From positions 434,001 to 498,000 of the forward strand of contig NZ_JAKRWM010000004.1 in NCBI RefSeq assembly GCF_022352055.1: a DNA stretch of 64,000 bases. Direction: 5' to 3'. This stretch comes from Cohnella mopanensis. Lineage in GTDB: Bacteria > Bacillota > Bacilli > Paenibacillales > Paenibacillaceae. Below, piece after piece: positions 1-8,546 of the stretch. Position numbers and translations under genes: made by a program. Each line of letters begins with the position of its first letter. Position 1 is the first letter of the stretch. The notes beneath the pieces are model-generated. The model ran no database searches, was not told the DNA's origin, and worked only from the letters and a program-made list of their open reading frames with translations.

Positions 1-138
1 GTATTCGCCATGGCTGACGGAAGGAACGTACACGTGATTCCGGGCGGGTTGACGAGGGTGGCCATGAAGGAAGGCTCGTTGGTCGTCAATTCCTCCCAAG
101 GCGGCGGTGTCAAAGACACATGGGTATTGCAAAGATAA
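1..138 (+). CDS. C-terminal end of a circularly permuted ATP-grasp protein (partial)
   Basis: The open frame runs in from the left edge and stops at a TAA. Its 45 visible residues include a VIPGGLTRV segment and a [16 protein letters not shown] ending, which resemble the C-terminus of the circularly permuted ATP-grasp family (DUF404/DUF407, COG2308). Those genes usually precede an alpha-E gene and a transglutaminase gene, which is what follows here with a 42-bp gap. The N-terminal part and the ATP-grasp residues lie outside the window, so the call rests on the short tail and on context. The substrate is not known from the sequence. Confidence 0.7.
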   Translation, partial: VFAMADGRNVHVIPGGLTRVAMKEGSLVVNSSQGGGVKDTWVLQR

Positions 139-180
139 GGTTTAATAAATGGCAATGTGCCTATAAGGAGTGTGGGCCCT

Positions 181-1134
181 ATGTTGGATCGGATAGCGGA
201 ATCGTTGTTCTGGATCGGGCGGTACACCGAACGTGCGGAAAATCATGCCCGGCTGCTTGACGTGTATTATCATCTTCGCGAAGAAGGCGGCGAGGAGACG
301 GAAGCAATCTGGAAAAGGATCGCAGAAGCGATAGGAGATTGTTCCTTATACGAGGAGAGATACGAGGCCTATCGGGAGCGCGAAGTGCTATTCTTCCTTA
401 CCTTGGATGCGTCGCAGGCCAACTCGATTGTCTCTTGCGTGGCGCAAGCCCGGGATAATCTCAAGAAGATCCGCGAGCAGCTCCCCTCTGAGCTATGGAA
501 TTTGCTGAACGGGTTTTATTTATGGTTAAAAGAAGTGCAACCGGAGGAGGTTGTTCGGCAATCTCCGCATCGATTCTTCCAGCGGGTGAAAGAAGGGCTA
601 GCGGCTTTCCAAGGGACCGCGATGTCTCTAGCCATCCGGGACGCGTCTTGGCATATGCTGGAGAGCGGCAGATATTTGGAACGATCGGAGAACGTCGTCA
701 GGCTGTTGCAATCGGTAGGAAATATCGCACCGGATCAACGCAAGGGATCTTATTCGTATACGATGGCGGTGCTGAAGTCGGTAGGCGGATACGAGGCGTT
801 CCGGAGGTTGGACTTGGAGGATATTACATTGGAGGAAGTGGCGCGTTTTCTAGTGCTGCAAGAAACGTTTCCGCGTTCGATTCACTTTTCCTTGGCTACC
901 TTCGATCAGCATTTGAAGGCGGTGCGCGACCAATCGGATAACATCAGCTCCACGCTTGAGCGCATGATCCGCTTAGCGGGCAAAGCGCGCTCGGAGCTGG
1001 GGTGGTTGGATCGAAACGACATCACGGTGGATACTTTGACAACGGTGCTTCAGCAGTTGCTTAACACGAATAAGCAGCTTGGCGAAGCGGTTGCCAAGTA
1101 TTTTTTTTCCCCAGGGCGGGAGGTCATCGCTTGA
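181..1134 (+). CDS. Alpha-E domain protein (DUF403, COG2307)
   Basis: A 317-residue, mostly helical protein. The N-terminus MLDRIAESLFWIGRYTERAE is the hallmark of the alpha-E family, which accompanies circularly permuted ATP-grasp proteins and transglutaminase-like proteases. The ATG at 181 is chosen because ATAAGGAG lies about 10 bp upstream; a GTG at 157 in the same frame would precede that site. It overlaps the next gene by four bases (TTGA), so the two are probably translationally coupled. The set is thought to handle an amide-linked or peptide-like substrate, but the exact function is not established. Family assignment is firm; role is not. Confidence 0.88.
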   Translation: MLDRIAESLFWIGRYTERAENHARLLDVYYHLREEGGEETEAIWKRIAEAIGDCSLYEERYEAYREREVLFFLTLDASQANSIVSCVAQARDNLKKIREQLPSELWNLLNGFYLWLKEVQPEEVVRQSPHRFFQRVKEGLAAFQGTAMSLAIRDASWHMLESGRYLERSENVVRLLQSVGNIAPDQRKGSYSYTMAVLKSVGGYEAFRRLDLEDITLEEVARFLVLQETFPRSIHFSLATFDQHLKAVRDQSDNISSTLERMIRLAGKARSELGWLDRNDITVDTLTTVLQQLLNTNKQLGEAVAKYFFSPGREVIA

Positions 1135-1997
1135 AGTTAGATATTTGCCACGTCACGAAATACCGTTACGATTCGTCGGTGACGGACAGTGTCAATGAAA
1201 TCCGGTTAACGCCCCGGACGGACGAAAGACAGGCTTGCTACCACAATCGGCTCGTGGTCGAACCGAACGTTCAACTGTTGTCTTATGAGGATTATTTCGG
1301 TAACCGGGTGCATTCCTTCACGGCTCATGCCCCGCATCGGGAATTGGTCATCACCTCGCATTCGACAGTGGTTACAAGGGATAGGGATGTATTGTGGAAC
1401 GCGGCATGGGGGCCCGAGGAATCATGGAATCGACTGAGCAGCGAGGACTTCATAGACGGGAACGCGGAATATTTGCTCCCTTCCTACTACGTCTCTTTAC
1501 TCCCGAGAGTAGAGTCGTATGCTTCGGGCATTCGCGGGGAGGAAGAGGGAGTTTTCGGTTTTGTTCGTAATGCGGCTAGCGCGATCTACGGAGATTTCGA
1601 ATATAAGCCTCTGTCTACCGGGGTGCAGACGACGGCAGACGAATTGATCGGAATAGGCAGCGGCGTTTGCCAAGATTTCGCGCATTTGCTGATCGCGATA
1701 TGCAGGCTTCGCGGGGTTCCGGCCCGATATGTGAGCGGATATCACTTCGTGGGCGATCTTCAAGGCCGGGATGCGGATTTCGAGCAAGCCTCGCATGCTT
1801 GGGTGGAAGTCTATATCCCTGGTGTAGGTTGGCAAGGAATAGACCCGACGAACAATAATCTGATCGATTGGCGTTACGTGAAGTTAGGCCATGGACGAGA
1901 TTATACGGATATCGTTCCGGTCAAAGGCATATACCGAGGGACAGCGGGACAGACGCTTCAGGTGACGGTCGATGTTCGGTTGGCGGAGACGGGGTAA
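1131..1997 (+). CDS. Transglutaminase-like cysteine protease family protein
   Basis: A 288-residue protein with the bacterial transglutaminase N-terminal beta domain (about residues 1-85) and a transglutaminase core (about 155-245). The catalytic Cys is in GVCQDFAHL, the His in ASHAWVEVY and the Asp in GIDPTNN, so the triad is complete. No signal peptide is seen, so it is probably cytoplasmic. It starts at a TTG that overlaps the alpha-E stop codon, preceded by GGGAGG. It is the third gene of the ATP-grasp/alpha-E/transglutaminase set, where it probably hydrolyses or transfers an amide bond. No target can be read from the sequence. Confidence 0.9.
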   Translation: MKLDICHVTKYRYDSSVTDSVNEIRLTPRTDERQACYHNRLVVEPNVQLLSYEDYFGNRVHSFTAHAPHRELVITSHSTVVTRDRDVLWNAAWGPEESWNRLSSEDFIDGNAEYLLPSYYVSLLPRVESYASGIRGEEEGVFGFVRNAASAIYGDFEYKPLSTGVQTTADELIGIGSGVCQDFAHLLIAICRLRGVPARYVSGYHFVGDLQGRDADFEQASHAWVEVYIPGVGWQGIDPTNNNLIDWRYVKLGHGRDYTDIVPVKGIYRGTAGQTLQVTVDVRLAETG

Positions 1998-2095
1998 GAA
2001 GAATAATGTTCGGTTTTACAGATAAAAAATATCATCTTTTATAACTAACTTATCACTTTAGTCGAATATATACGAATATTATGGGCAATACCCTC

Positions 2096-2124
2096 TTGAC
2101 TCGTACGTATAAATCAGTTACTCT
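2096..2124 (+). promoter_or_regulatory. Candidate sigma-A promoter of the riboswitch-controlled gene
   Basis: A TTGACT -35 element is followed after 17 bp by TACTCT. The -35 box is good and the -10 box weak (three of six). Transcription would start about 30 bp before the riboswitch aptamer. This is the only plausible promoter seen between the transglutaminase gene and the aptamer. Confidence 0.45.
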
Positions 2125-2159
2125 ACGTAATGGAAACAATCATGATTTAATCGATTCAT

Positions 2160-2229
2160 CCATTCGTATATCCTCGGCAATATGGGCTGGGGGTCTCTAC
2201 CGGGAACCTTAAATTCCTGACTACGAAGG
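2160..2229 (+). ncRNA. Purine (guanine-class) riboswitch aptamer
   Basis: All three helices of the purine aptamer can be drawn. P1 pairs TTCGTA (2163-2168) with TACGAA (2222-2227). P2 pairs CCTCGGC with GCTGGGG around an AATATGG loop. P3 pairs CGGGAA with TTCCTG around the conserved CCTTAAA loop. The junction J2/3 reads GTCTCTACC, differing from the usual GTTTCTACC only at the position equivalent to U48, which is extruded in known structures. The specificity base in GACTA (2221, equivalent to position 74) is C, which indicates guanine or hypoxanthine; a T there would indicate adenine. The downstream gene is an FAD-dependent dehydrogenase, not a familiar purine gene. Confidence 0.93.
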
Positions 2230-2270
2230 ATGTGGGACACCCACACCTTCGGCAGTCTGGAGTTTTTTTT
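2224..2270 (+). terminator. Riboswitch expression platform (antiterminator and terminator)
   Basis: Two mutually exclusive structures are visible. CGAAGG (2224-2229) plus TGTGGG (2231-2236) can pair with CCCACA (2240-2245) plus CCTTCG (2246-2251), giving a long antiterminator whose base uses the 3' strand of aptamer helix P1. Alternatively CTTCGG (2247-2252) pairs with CTGGAG (2257-2262) directly before eight T residues (2263-2270), a terminator. Guanine binding would hold P1, free CCTTCGG and permit the terminator, so the inferred logic is OFF with guanine. The terminator stem contains two G-U wobbles and is modest in strength. Confidence 0.75.
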
Positions 2271-2310
2271 GTTGTCCGGCTACGGGGGCATAACAGGAGG
2301 AGAATTACGG

Positions 2311-3750
2311 ATGAGCAGTGTTTATGATGTTATCGTGGTTGGCGCCGGTCCTGCCGGTATTTTCACATGTTACGAATTAACGAGAACCTCTCCCCACCTG
2401 AAGGTGCTGTTAGTCGACAAGGGGCATGATATCAAGCATCGCCATTGTCCGATACTGGATAATAAGATCGAGTTATGTCCTCCTCCCGCGGGTAAAAAAG
2501 ATTTCGCGGGCTGCTTGCCGGCCTGTTCGATTACGGCAGGGTTTGGCGGAGCCGGAGCGTACAGCGACGGAAAGTTCAACATTACGACGGAGTTCGGCGG
2601 CTGGCTGACGGATTACTTGGCGCCATCGCAAGTGCTTGGTTTGATCCGTTACGTAGATGAGATCAACCTAGAACATGGAGCGACTTTGAATTTGACCGAC
2701 CCGACGACCGAGTTCGTGAAATCGATCGAGCATAGAGGTTACGCGGCGGGATTGAAGCTGCTGCGGGCACAAGTTCGGCATCTCGGTACGGAGCAAAATT
2801 TAGAGATTCTGAAATCGATTCATTCTTACTTAGAAAGCCGCATCGATATGAGGTATAAGGCGGAGGTCACCGATCTGTTGACGGTGAAGGAAAACGGAAC
2901 CCATCGGGTATGCGGAATCACGTTCAAGAACGGCGAGGAGATCATGGCGGATACGGTCGTGGTGTCGCCAGGACGGGATGGTTCAGGCTGGTTGACCGCC
3001 ATTCTGAAGAAGCGTCGGTTAGCGATGGTTAATAACCAAGTTGACGTGGGCGTAAGAGTGGAAACCTCGGATGTGGTCATGCGGGAAATCAACGAGCATC
3101 TGTACGAGGGGAAATTTATATACAATACGTCGGTAGGGACAAGGGTTAGAACTTTCTGCAGCAACCCGTCGGGACACGTTGTCGTGGAAAATCATAGCGG
3201 AGTCATGGCGGCGAACGGGCATGCTTTCAAAGATCCGGCGCTGGGCTCCAGCAATACGAACTTCGCATTGCTTGTCTCCCACAAATTCACGGATCCGTTC
3301 GACAAGCCGAACGAGTATGCCCGCGAAATCTGCAAACGGGCGAACGATCTGTCCAGCGGCGGCGTGATCGTGCAGAAGTATGGAGATATTCTGAGAGGTC
3401 GGCGTTCTACGGCAGGCAGGATCAAGGAAGGGTTCATCGAGCCGACCTTGCATGAGGCGGTGCCGGGCGATCTCGGCTTAGTGCTACCGTACAACACGAT
3501 GAAGAGCTTGATCGAGATGGTCGAAGCGCTCGATAAAGTGACGCCGGGCATAGCTTCGGAGCATACGTTGTTTTATGGCGTTGAAGCGAAGTTCTACTCT
3601 GCCCGCCCTAAGCTAAGCGAGACGTTGGAAACGGAAATTTCCGGCCTCTACTGCGGCGGGGATGGAGCCGGAGTCACTCGCGGCTTGGCCCAAGCCGGCG
3701 CTGCCGGCGTCTGGATTGCCCGTGCCATAACGGAACGGAAGAGCAAGTAA
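2311..3750 (+). CDS. FAD-dependent dehydrogenase (COG2509-like NAD(P)/FAD oxidoreductase)
   Basis: A 479-residue flavoprotein. The N-terminal dinucleotide-binding motif VIVVGAGPAGIFTCYEL carries GxGxxG, and a C-terminal flavin-binding stretch reads CGGDGAGVTRGLAQAGAAG. A Cys-containing segment (CPPPAGKKDFAGCLPAC) follows the first fold, and SITAGFGGAGAYSDGKFN resembles the COG2509 group. The ATG at 2311 has AGGAGG 9 bp upstream; an earlier in-frame ATG at 2230 falls inside the riboswitch platform and is rejected. Expression is probably shut off by guanine. The substrate is unknown; a link to purine salvage or oxidation is inferred only from the riboswitch. Confidence 0.85.
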   Translation: MSSVYDVIVVGAGPAGIFTCYELTRTSPHLKVLLVDKGHDIKHRHCPILDNKIELCPPPAGKKDFAGCLPACSITAGFGGAGAYSDGKFNITTEFGGWLTDYLAPSQVLGLIRYVDEINLEHGATLNLTDPTTEFVKSIEHRGYAAGLKLLRAQVRHLGTEQNLEILKSIHSYLESRIDMRYKAEVTDLLTVKENGTHRVCGITFKNGEEIMADTVVVSPGRDGSGWLTAILKKRRLAMVNNQVDVGVRVETSDVVMREINEHLYEGKFIYNTSVGTRVRTFCSNPSGHVVVENHSGVMAANGHAFKDPALGSSNTNFALLVSHKFTDPFDKPNEYAREICKRANDLSSGGVIVQKYGDILRGRRSTAGRIKEGFIEPTLHEAVPGDLGLVLPYNTMKSLIEMVEALDKVTPGIASEHTLFYGVEAKFYSARPKLSETLETEISGLYCGGDGAGVTRGLAQAGAAGVWIARAITERKSK

Positions 3751-3773
3751 ATACCGGTAACAAGTGAAGGCAA

Positions 3774-3798
3774 CCCAGAACTGGAACAAGGTTCTGGG
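3774..3798. terminator. Terminator between the FAD dehydrogenase gene and yeiH
   Basis: CCCAGAAC (3774-3781) and GTTCTGGG (3791-3798) form a perfect 8-bp stem with a 9-base loop, followed by a broken T-rich run (CTGTTCTTGTTT). It lies between two convergent genes. Confidence 0.7.
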
Positions 3799-3808
3799 CT
3801 GTTCTTGT

Positions 3809-4864
3809 TTATAACGAAGCGTAGGTCAATCCCGCTAGCAGTAACGATGCGATGAGCATGGCGATGAACGGACGCAAGGCGCGAGTACGGAAGTCGCGCA
3901 GGTTCACGTTAAGGCCGAGACCGGCCATGGCCATACCGAGGAGTAGCGTTGTGAACAGAGAGACATCATCCAATAAAGCGGAAGAGTCCGACAGAACATC
4001 GGGAAGGACGTAGCTTCCGAATAAGCTCATAGCGACAAAACCCAATAAGAACCAGGGGAAAGGAAAAGGGGCGTTTCCATCAGCCTCGTCTGATCCCTGG
4101 GAAGCGTTCGTCTTCCGGCGAGCGTTTAGCTTCGAGAAGCCGACGATTCCAAGGCACAACGGCACGAGGAGTGCGACTCTGCATAGCTTCGCAAGCAATC
4201 CATCGGCAAGGGCATCCTGTCCGGCGGGCGCTGCAGCCATGGCGACATGGGCAATCTCGTGCAAGGTGAGGCCTGACCATACCCCGTAAGCGGCGGCATC
4301 CATCGGTAACCAAGGCTGAATTAGGGTGTACGCCGCGGCGAACACCGTTCCGATTAAGGCGATCAAACCTGCGCTGATCGCTGTATCCTCCTCCTTAGAT
4401 TTAAGCAAAGGAGATACGGCGGCAATGGCCGCGGCACCGCAGATCGCGGTTCCAATCGCGAGCAGCAGCGTTAGCTTACGGTCGGCGCGAAGCCAATGGC
4501 CGAGGGCCAATACCGTGACTAAGGAGAAGGCGACCGTGCCGCCGCTTCGCGCTAACAAAGGCAATCCCTGTTGCAATAGCTCGGCGACGTTAAGCTTCAG
4601 TCCGAATAGAACGATGGCTAGGCGAAGCAATGTTCCGGAAGAAAAACGAATGCCTACCCCGAGCGTCATGGGATAGCCGAATCGGTGGCGATAAGCCGCC
4701 GCGAGCAGCAAGGTGCAGGCGAGCGGTCCTAGACGGTCGAGGCCGGGTAGCAGGGACAGTCCCCAGCCGGCCGCGGCTAATGCGATTGTGAACAGGATAC
4801 CGTATAAGCGAGCGGGCGCAAGCGGCAGCTCGGCGGTAGATGCGGTAGTGAGTTTGGTTAACAT
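3809..4864 (-). CDS. YeiH-family putative sulfate exporter (UPF0324)
   Basis: A 351-residue membrane protein with about ten hydrophobic helices, matching the UPF0324/YeiH family in length. Recognisable segments are GTLLRLAIVLFGLKLN, AIGTAICGAAAIAAVSPL and LTLHEIAHVAMAA, the last a conserved family stretch. The ATG at 4864 has GGAGG 11 bp upstream; a TTG at 4882 would overlap that site. It is divergent from a LysR gene 139 bp away, the same pairing as yeiH-yeiE in enterobacteria. Transport of sulfate or a related anion is the usual annotation for the family but is weakly supported. Confidence 0.87.
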   Translation of the reverse strand: MLTKLTTASTAELPLAPARLYGILFTIALAAAGWGLSLLPGLDRLGPLACTLLLAAAYRHRFGYPMTLGVGIRFSSGTLLRLAIVLFGLKLNVAELLQQGLPLLARSGGTVAFSLVTVLALGHWLRADRKLTLLLAIGTAICGAAAIAAVSPLLKSKEEDTAISAGLIALIGTVFAAAYTLIQPWLPMDAAAYGVWSGLTLHEIAHVAMAAAPAGQDALADGLLAKLCRVALLVPLCLGIVGFSKLNARRKTNASQGSDEADGNAPFPFPWFLLGFVAMSLFGSYVLPDVLSDSSALLDDVSLFTTLLLGMAMAGLGLNVNLRDFRTRALRPFIAMLIASLLLAGLTYASL

Positions 4865-5003
4865 GATGTCTGAATCCTCCAATGATGTAACGGGAGTGAG
4901 TAGGTCTGTTATTTATAGATTACTTTGGATTGTATAATAAGAAAAATTAATTATAATTATATCTATAGTAAGTAATAACTAATGAATGGATGAAATAGCC
5001 TAA

Positions 5004-5906
5004 ATGGATCAATCGCTTATCGTGTTCTCGGAGGTCGCGGATACGCGCAACTTCTCTCGCGCCGCGGAGCGACTGCATATGACGCAACCTGCGGTTAGCC
5101 AACATATCAAGGTGTTGGAGGAGCGTCTTAAAGTCAGGCTGCTGGAACGCAACAATAAATCCGTGGCGCTGACGAAAGCGGGAGAGATCGTCCTTCATCA
5201 CGCGAAGGAAATCGGAGGGTTGTATCGCAGGATGGAGGAAATGGTCGACGAGCTGATGCACTATACGGGCGGTCCGCTTTCCATAGGTGCCAGCTATACG
5301 TTCGGCGAGTATATGCTTCCTCTAACGTTGGCGCGATTGAATACGGAGTTTCCGGATATTCGTCCTGCCGTAATGATCGGGAATACGTCCGATGTCGCGG
5401 AGAAGGTTCGCAACCGGGAGTTGGACGTAGGAATCGTGGAAGGGGAGGAAATCGGTAACGGGCTCGTGGTGGAGAAGCTGGCCGAGGATGAAATGTACGT
5501 GGCGTCCGGAGCGCAGCATTCTCTTGTCGATCGCTCGCCGATTTCCATAGAGGCTCTGGAGGAACAGACATGGCTAGTCAGGGAGCAGGGCTCAGGGACA
5601 AGGGCGGCGGCCGATAAAATGTTCGCTGAGCTTGGCTTGCGTCCGGCGCGGTTAATGGAAATGAGCAGCACGCAATCGATTAAGGAAACGGTAGAAGCCG
5701 GTCTAGGCGTAACCTTGCAATCTCGCTGGGCGCTTCGTAAGGAGCTCGGACTCGGCACCCTGAAGCTATTGGAAGTGAAAGGGCTCCCCTTCAAACGCAG
5801 CTTCCATATTCTCATGCGTAACGGCGATCTAAGAACCCGCACGATGGACGTGTTTCTACAAACGTTACGTTCCGTTACGGGGACGATGCTGTCTTCGCGG
5901 TTATAG
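5004..5906 (+). CDS. LysR-family transcriptional regulator (YeiE/CysL-like)
   Basis: A 300-residue LysR regulator. The N-terminal winged helix (residues 1-60) contains NFSRAAERLHMTQPAVSQHI, and the effector domain starts near residue 90 with GGPLSIGASYTFGEYMLPL. The ATG at 5004 begins MDQSLIVFSEVAD, the usual start of the family; no strong ribosome binding site precedes it. The AT-rich divergent region with the yeiH-like gene is the obvious place for its binding site, so it probably controls that transporter and itself. The ligand cannot be read from the sequence. Confidence 0.9.
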   Translation: MDQSLIVFSEVADTRNFSRAAERLHMTQPAVSQHIKVLEERLKVRLLERNNKSVALTKAGEIVLHHAKEIGGLYRRMEEMVDELMHYTGGPLSIGASYTFGEYMLPLTLARLNTEFPDIRPAVMIGNTSDVAEKVRNRELDVGIVEGEEIGNGLVVEKLAEDEMYVASGAQHSLVDRSPISIEALEEQTWLVREQGSGTRAAADKMFAELGLRPARLMEMSSTQSIKETVEAGLGVTLQSRWALRKELGLGTLKLLEVKGLPFKRSFHILMRNGDLRTRTMDVFLQTLRSVTGTMLSSRL

Positions 5907-5931
5907 GAATAAGTGGACGGAGAGGGATCGA

Positions 5932-7884
5932 ATGAAGATTTTCAAATCAACCGTTATCGTGTTGGCCGCAGCCGCTCTTATTTTCGCTCTTAACGGATGG
6001 GTGAACTATGGTTTGATGCATTCTCTGAACGAAGTTCCCGGAGAGATCAATTCGTTACGTTCTCATCTTGAAGAGCCGATATTTTCGATCTTGTTTCTTT
6101 TTATCGGGATCGTGTTCTTGGGAATGTTAGCCGTCCTTCCGAAGGAGAAGGGCTATCTTTACTTAGGCATTTTTTCATTCTTGGTTTCCTTGCAACTTTT
6201 CGTCGCTTGGGAAGAGAAAAGCCTGTTGTTCGGGGATTTTCCGGACATTTCCTATGCCTCGCTTGCGATCAAGAGTGGAATCGTTTGGTTGGCATTTGCC
6301 TTTATGGCATATATGCTGGGCATGACCGACAATAAATGGAGCCGCTTATTCGTGAGGTCAAGCGGAGGGCTTGCCGGGGTAATAATAGCGACTGTCGTCT
6401 TGGAGGGTAGGGAAGCTATCTTTATCCTCTTGAATTTTATGTTCCTTGCGATAGCCTTCTGCGGAATGGCCTTCTACGGAGCGCGAATCTTTACCCTATT
6501 AAGGCAACGAACGCATCAAGACGAACTACAATGGGTCGGCAAAGGCGTCGTTTTGTTTATGATCGTTTTGCTGCCCGATCTTGGCAAAGACTTGCTAGAG
6601 TATCTAATCGGGCACTCTATCGGCTATCAACCGCAATACTGGGAGCAGTGTTTGGAAGATACGTTTTCTTGGGCTTTCCTGGAGCTGGTCGCGGTGTTCG
6701 GAATATTGTTTCTCCGGCGGTTTATTCGAACGTTAATAGAGAATAAGAGCATTAACGAGCAGTTGACGGCGAAAAATGTGCACTTGGAGCAGGAGGTGCG
6801 CGCCAGGCAACGCTTGGATCAAATGCTGACCGTATTTACACGCGCATACCGTATCGCTGATTTAGAGCAGAGCGCGCTTCGCGAAGGAAATGATTACTTT
6901 CAACCGCATTCCTTTCATTTGGTGAAGTTCAATGAGGCTAAGGATGAGATTCGGGTTGAAGGAGGAGGGATAAGGCCTTCTCAAGAAAGAGAAATCCTTT
7001 CTCTTCTTCAAGCCGGCGGAAATTTCGTCCCTGGCGACACGAGGTTTTCTTCGTCCGTTCACTTAAGTGCGGCCGGAGGAGTCGATGGCGCTAAGCTCTT
7101 TCTATTGGTTTCCACGGACAATGCCGCGCTTGCCTCTCTCGAGGAACGAGAGCGTTTCGCCTTGGTGTTGATGGCGAAGTATGTCGCGATTTTCCATGAC
7201 TACCTCCGCATGATAGATGGGCGGCTAATCGAAATAGAACAAAACCGCACTCGGCGTCAACCTTGGTTATCCAAGCTATTCATGCAAATGGCGGAGAAGG
7301 AGAGGAGAAGGCTTGCGTCGGATTTGCACGATGATGTGCTGCAAGAAATATTAAATATCCGCAGATCGCTGGACCGGACGATAGGCGGGACCGTAAGCGA
7401 TGGGGAAAAGGAAAAAATACGCACCGGTCTGGATAATGCCGAGTTTATGATCCGGGAAACCTGCCAGGAGCTTATGCCTTCTTTTATATCGGAGCATGGA
7501 GCGGTTCATGCCATATCCAAGCTGGTAGAGAAGATGAGGCTCAGAGCGGACTTCCAACTGGAGTTTCATGGCGCGCCGCCCTCTAAGCCGTTAAGCGATG
7601 AACAGAACACGACGATCTATCGAATCGTCCAAGAGCTTATCAACAATGCGTTGAAGCATTCGAATGCCCGCGTCGTTAAGCTGGAAATGGAACAGGTCGA
7701 TAGCGTTTTCTATATTCGATATGCGGACGATGGCAAAGGGATGGACACGGCGCTTGATTTTGCTACCTCCGACCGGTTCGGACTAAAAGGGATTGCGGAG
7801 AGGGTGCGGCTGGTCGATGGATCGCTTTCGTTGGATTCCCGGCCAAGCCACGGAATGAAGGCCGTATGCGCTTTGCCCATCTAA
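5932..7884 (+). CDS. Membrane sensor histidine kinase (NarL/ComP type)
   Basis: A 650-residue kinase. Residues 1-270 contain about eight hydrophobic helices with short loops, so there is no large extracellular sensor domain. A cytoplasmic linker follows, then a HisKA_3 dimerisation domain (about 450-520) with phospho-acceptor His466 in ASDLHDDVLQ, and an HATPase domain with QELINNALKHS (N box), DDGKGMD (G1 box) and FGLKGIAERV. The topology recalls B. subtilis ComP, but no comX or comQ is nearby. It starts 25 bp after the LysR gene. Its 3' end lies 2 bp from the stop of a convergent response regulator gene, the probable partner. Confidence 0.92.
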   Translation: MKIFKSTVIVLAAAALIFALNGWVNYGLMHSLNEVPGEINSLRSHLEEPIFSILFLFIGIVFLGMLAVLPKEKGYLYLGIFSFLVSLQLFVAWEEKSLLFGDFPDISYASLAIKSGIVWLAFAFMAYMLGMTDNKWSRLFVRSSGGLAGVIIATVVLEGREAIFILLNFMFLAIAFCGMAFYGARIFTLLRQRTHQDELQWVGKGVVLFMIVLLPDLGKDLLEYLIGHSIGYQPQYWEQCLEDTFSWAFLELVAVFGILFLRRFIRTLIENKSINEQLTAKNVHLEQEVRARQRLDQMLTVFTRAYRIADLEQSALREGNDYFQPHSFHLVKFNEAKDEIRVEGGGIRPSQEREILSLLQAGGNFVPGDTRFSSSVHLSAAGGVDGAKLFLLVSTDNAALASLEERERFALVLMAKYVAIFHDYLRMIDGRLIEIEQNRTRRQPWLSKLFMQMAEKERRRLASDLHDDVLQEILNIRRSLDRTIGGTVSDGEKEKIRTGLDNAEFMIRETCQELMPSFISEHGAVHAISKLVEKMRLRADFQLEFHGAPPSKPLSDEQNTTIYRIVQELINNALKHSNARVVKLEMEQVDSVFYIRYADDGKGMDTALDFATSDRFGLKGIAERVRLVDGSLSLDSRPSHGMKAVCALPI

Positions 7885-7886
7885 CG

Positions 7887-8546
7887 TTAGGTAAGCGATG
7901 AGGGATCGAGGGTCAGCCATTTCAGCTCGAGGCCTTTAACGACGGCTTCTTGGCGTGAACTAACGTTTAATTTCTCGAACATATGCGAGATTAAGTATTC
8001 GACATTGCGCTGGCTCATGAACAGTCTATCCGCAATGTCTTTATTTTTGTATCCTCCGGCAATCAGCTTGAGGATTGTCATTTCTTTGTCCGATAAGACT
8101 TTGTTTTCTCCGGACTGCGACGAATCTTTGATGGAATTGGATTCCTTAGTTCTTAATTGCCTGACAAGGGGCAAGGGGAGCACGGTTAATTGCTGCATGG
8201 ACAAGCGAAGGCTGGCGATAAACTCTTGCTCGCCTAGCGACTTCTCCAGAATTCCCGTGACTCCGATGGCGATCAGTCGATCGAAATGATCGGTAATGTC
8301 TTCTCCGGTTAAGATAACGACGATGGCTTCCGGTTTTCTGCGCATCGTCTCTTCCGTTAATTCGAACCCGTTCATCTCGGGCAGCTTCAAATCGAAAACG
8401 AACAAATCGAAAGAAGCGCTCTCCATGCGGTCGAGTGCTTCTTTTCCGCTCGTTGCGGTTGTCGCTAGAAAGCCGTGTTTCTCTAGAATGATGGCGGTTC
8501 CCGCCAGGAAAGTCTTGTGGTCGTCCACTAATAAAATATGCTTCAT
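7887..8546 (-). CDS. LuxR-type response regulator (NarL/FixJ family)
   Basis: A 219-residue regulator with a receiver domain (1-120) and a LuxR helix-turn-helix (about 150-210). The acidic pocket is D8-D9, the phospho-acceptor is Asp52 in FVFDLKLPEMNG, and the conserved Thr and Lys occur in VILTG and LEKS. The DNA-binding part reads DKEMTILKLIAGGYKNKDIA. It faces the sensor kinase gene tail to tail with only 2 bp between stops. Such a convergent arrangement is unusual, since pairs of this kind are normally co-transcribed, but no other kinase is in the window. Targets are unknown. Confidence 0.92.
   Translation of the reverse strand: MKHILLVDDHKTFLAGTAIILEKHGFLATTATSGKEALDRMESASFDLFVFDLKLPEMNGFELTEETMRRKPEAIVVILTGEDITDHFDRLIAIGVTGILEKSLGEQEFIASLRLSMQQLTVLPLPLVRQLRTKESNSIKDSSQSGENKVLSDKEMTILKLIAGGYKNKDIADRLFMSQRNVEYLISHMFEKLNVSSRQEAVVKGLELKWLTLDPSSLT

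Noticed and set aside
2230-2310. An N-terminal extension of the FAD dehydrogenase starting at 2230
   Set aside because: That start lies inside the riboswitch expression platform; AGGAGG and the flavin motif place the real start at 2311.
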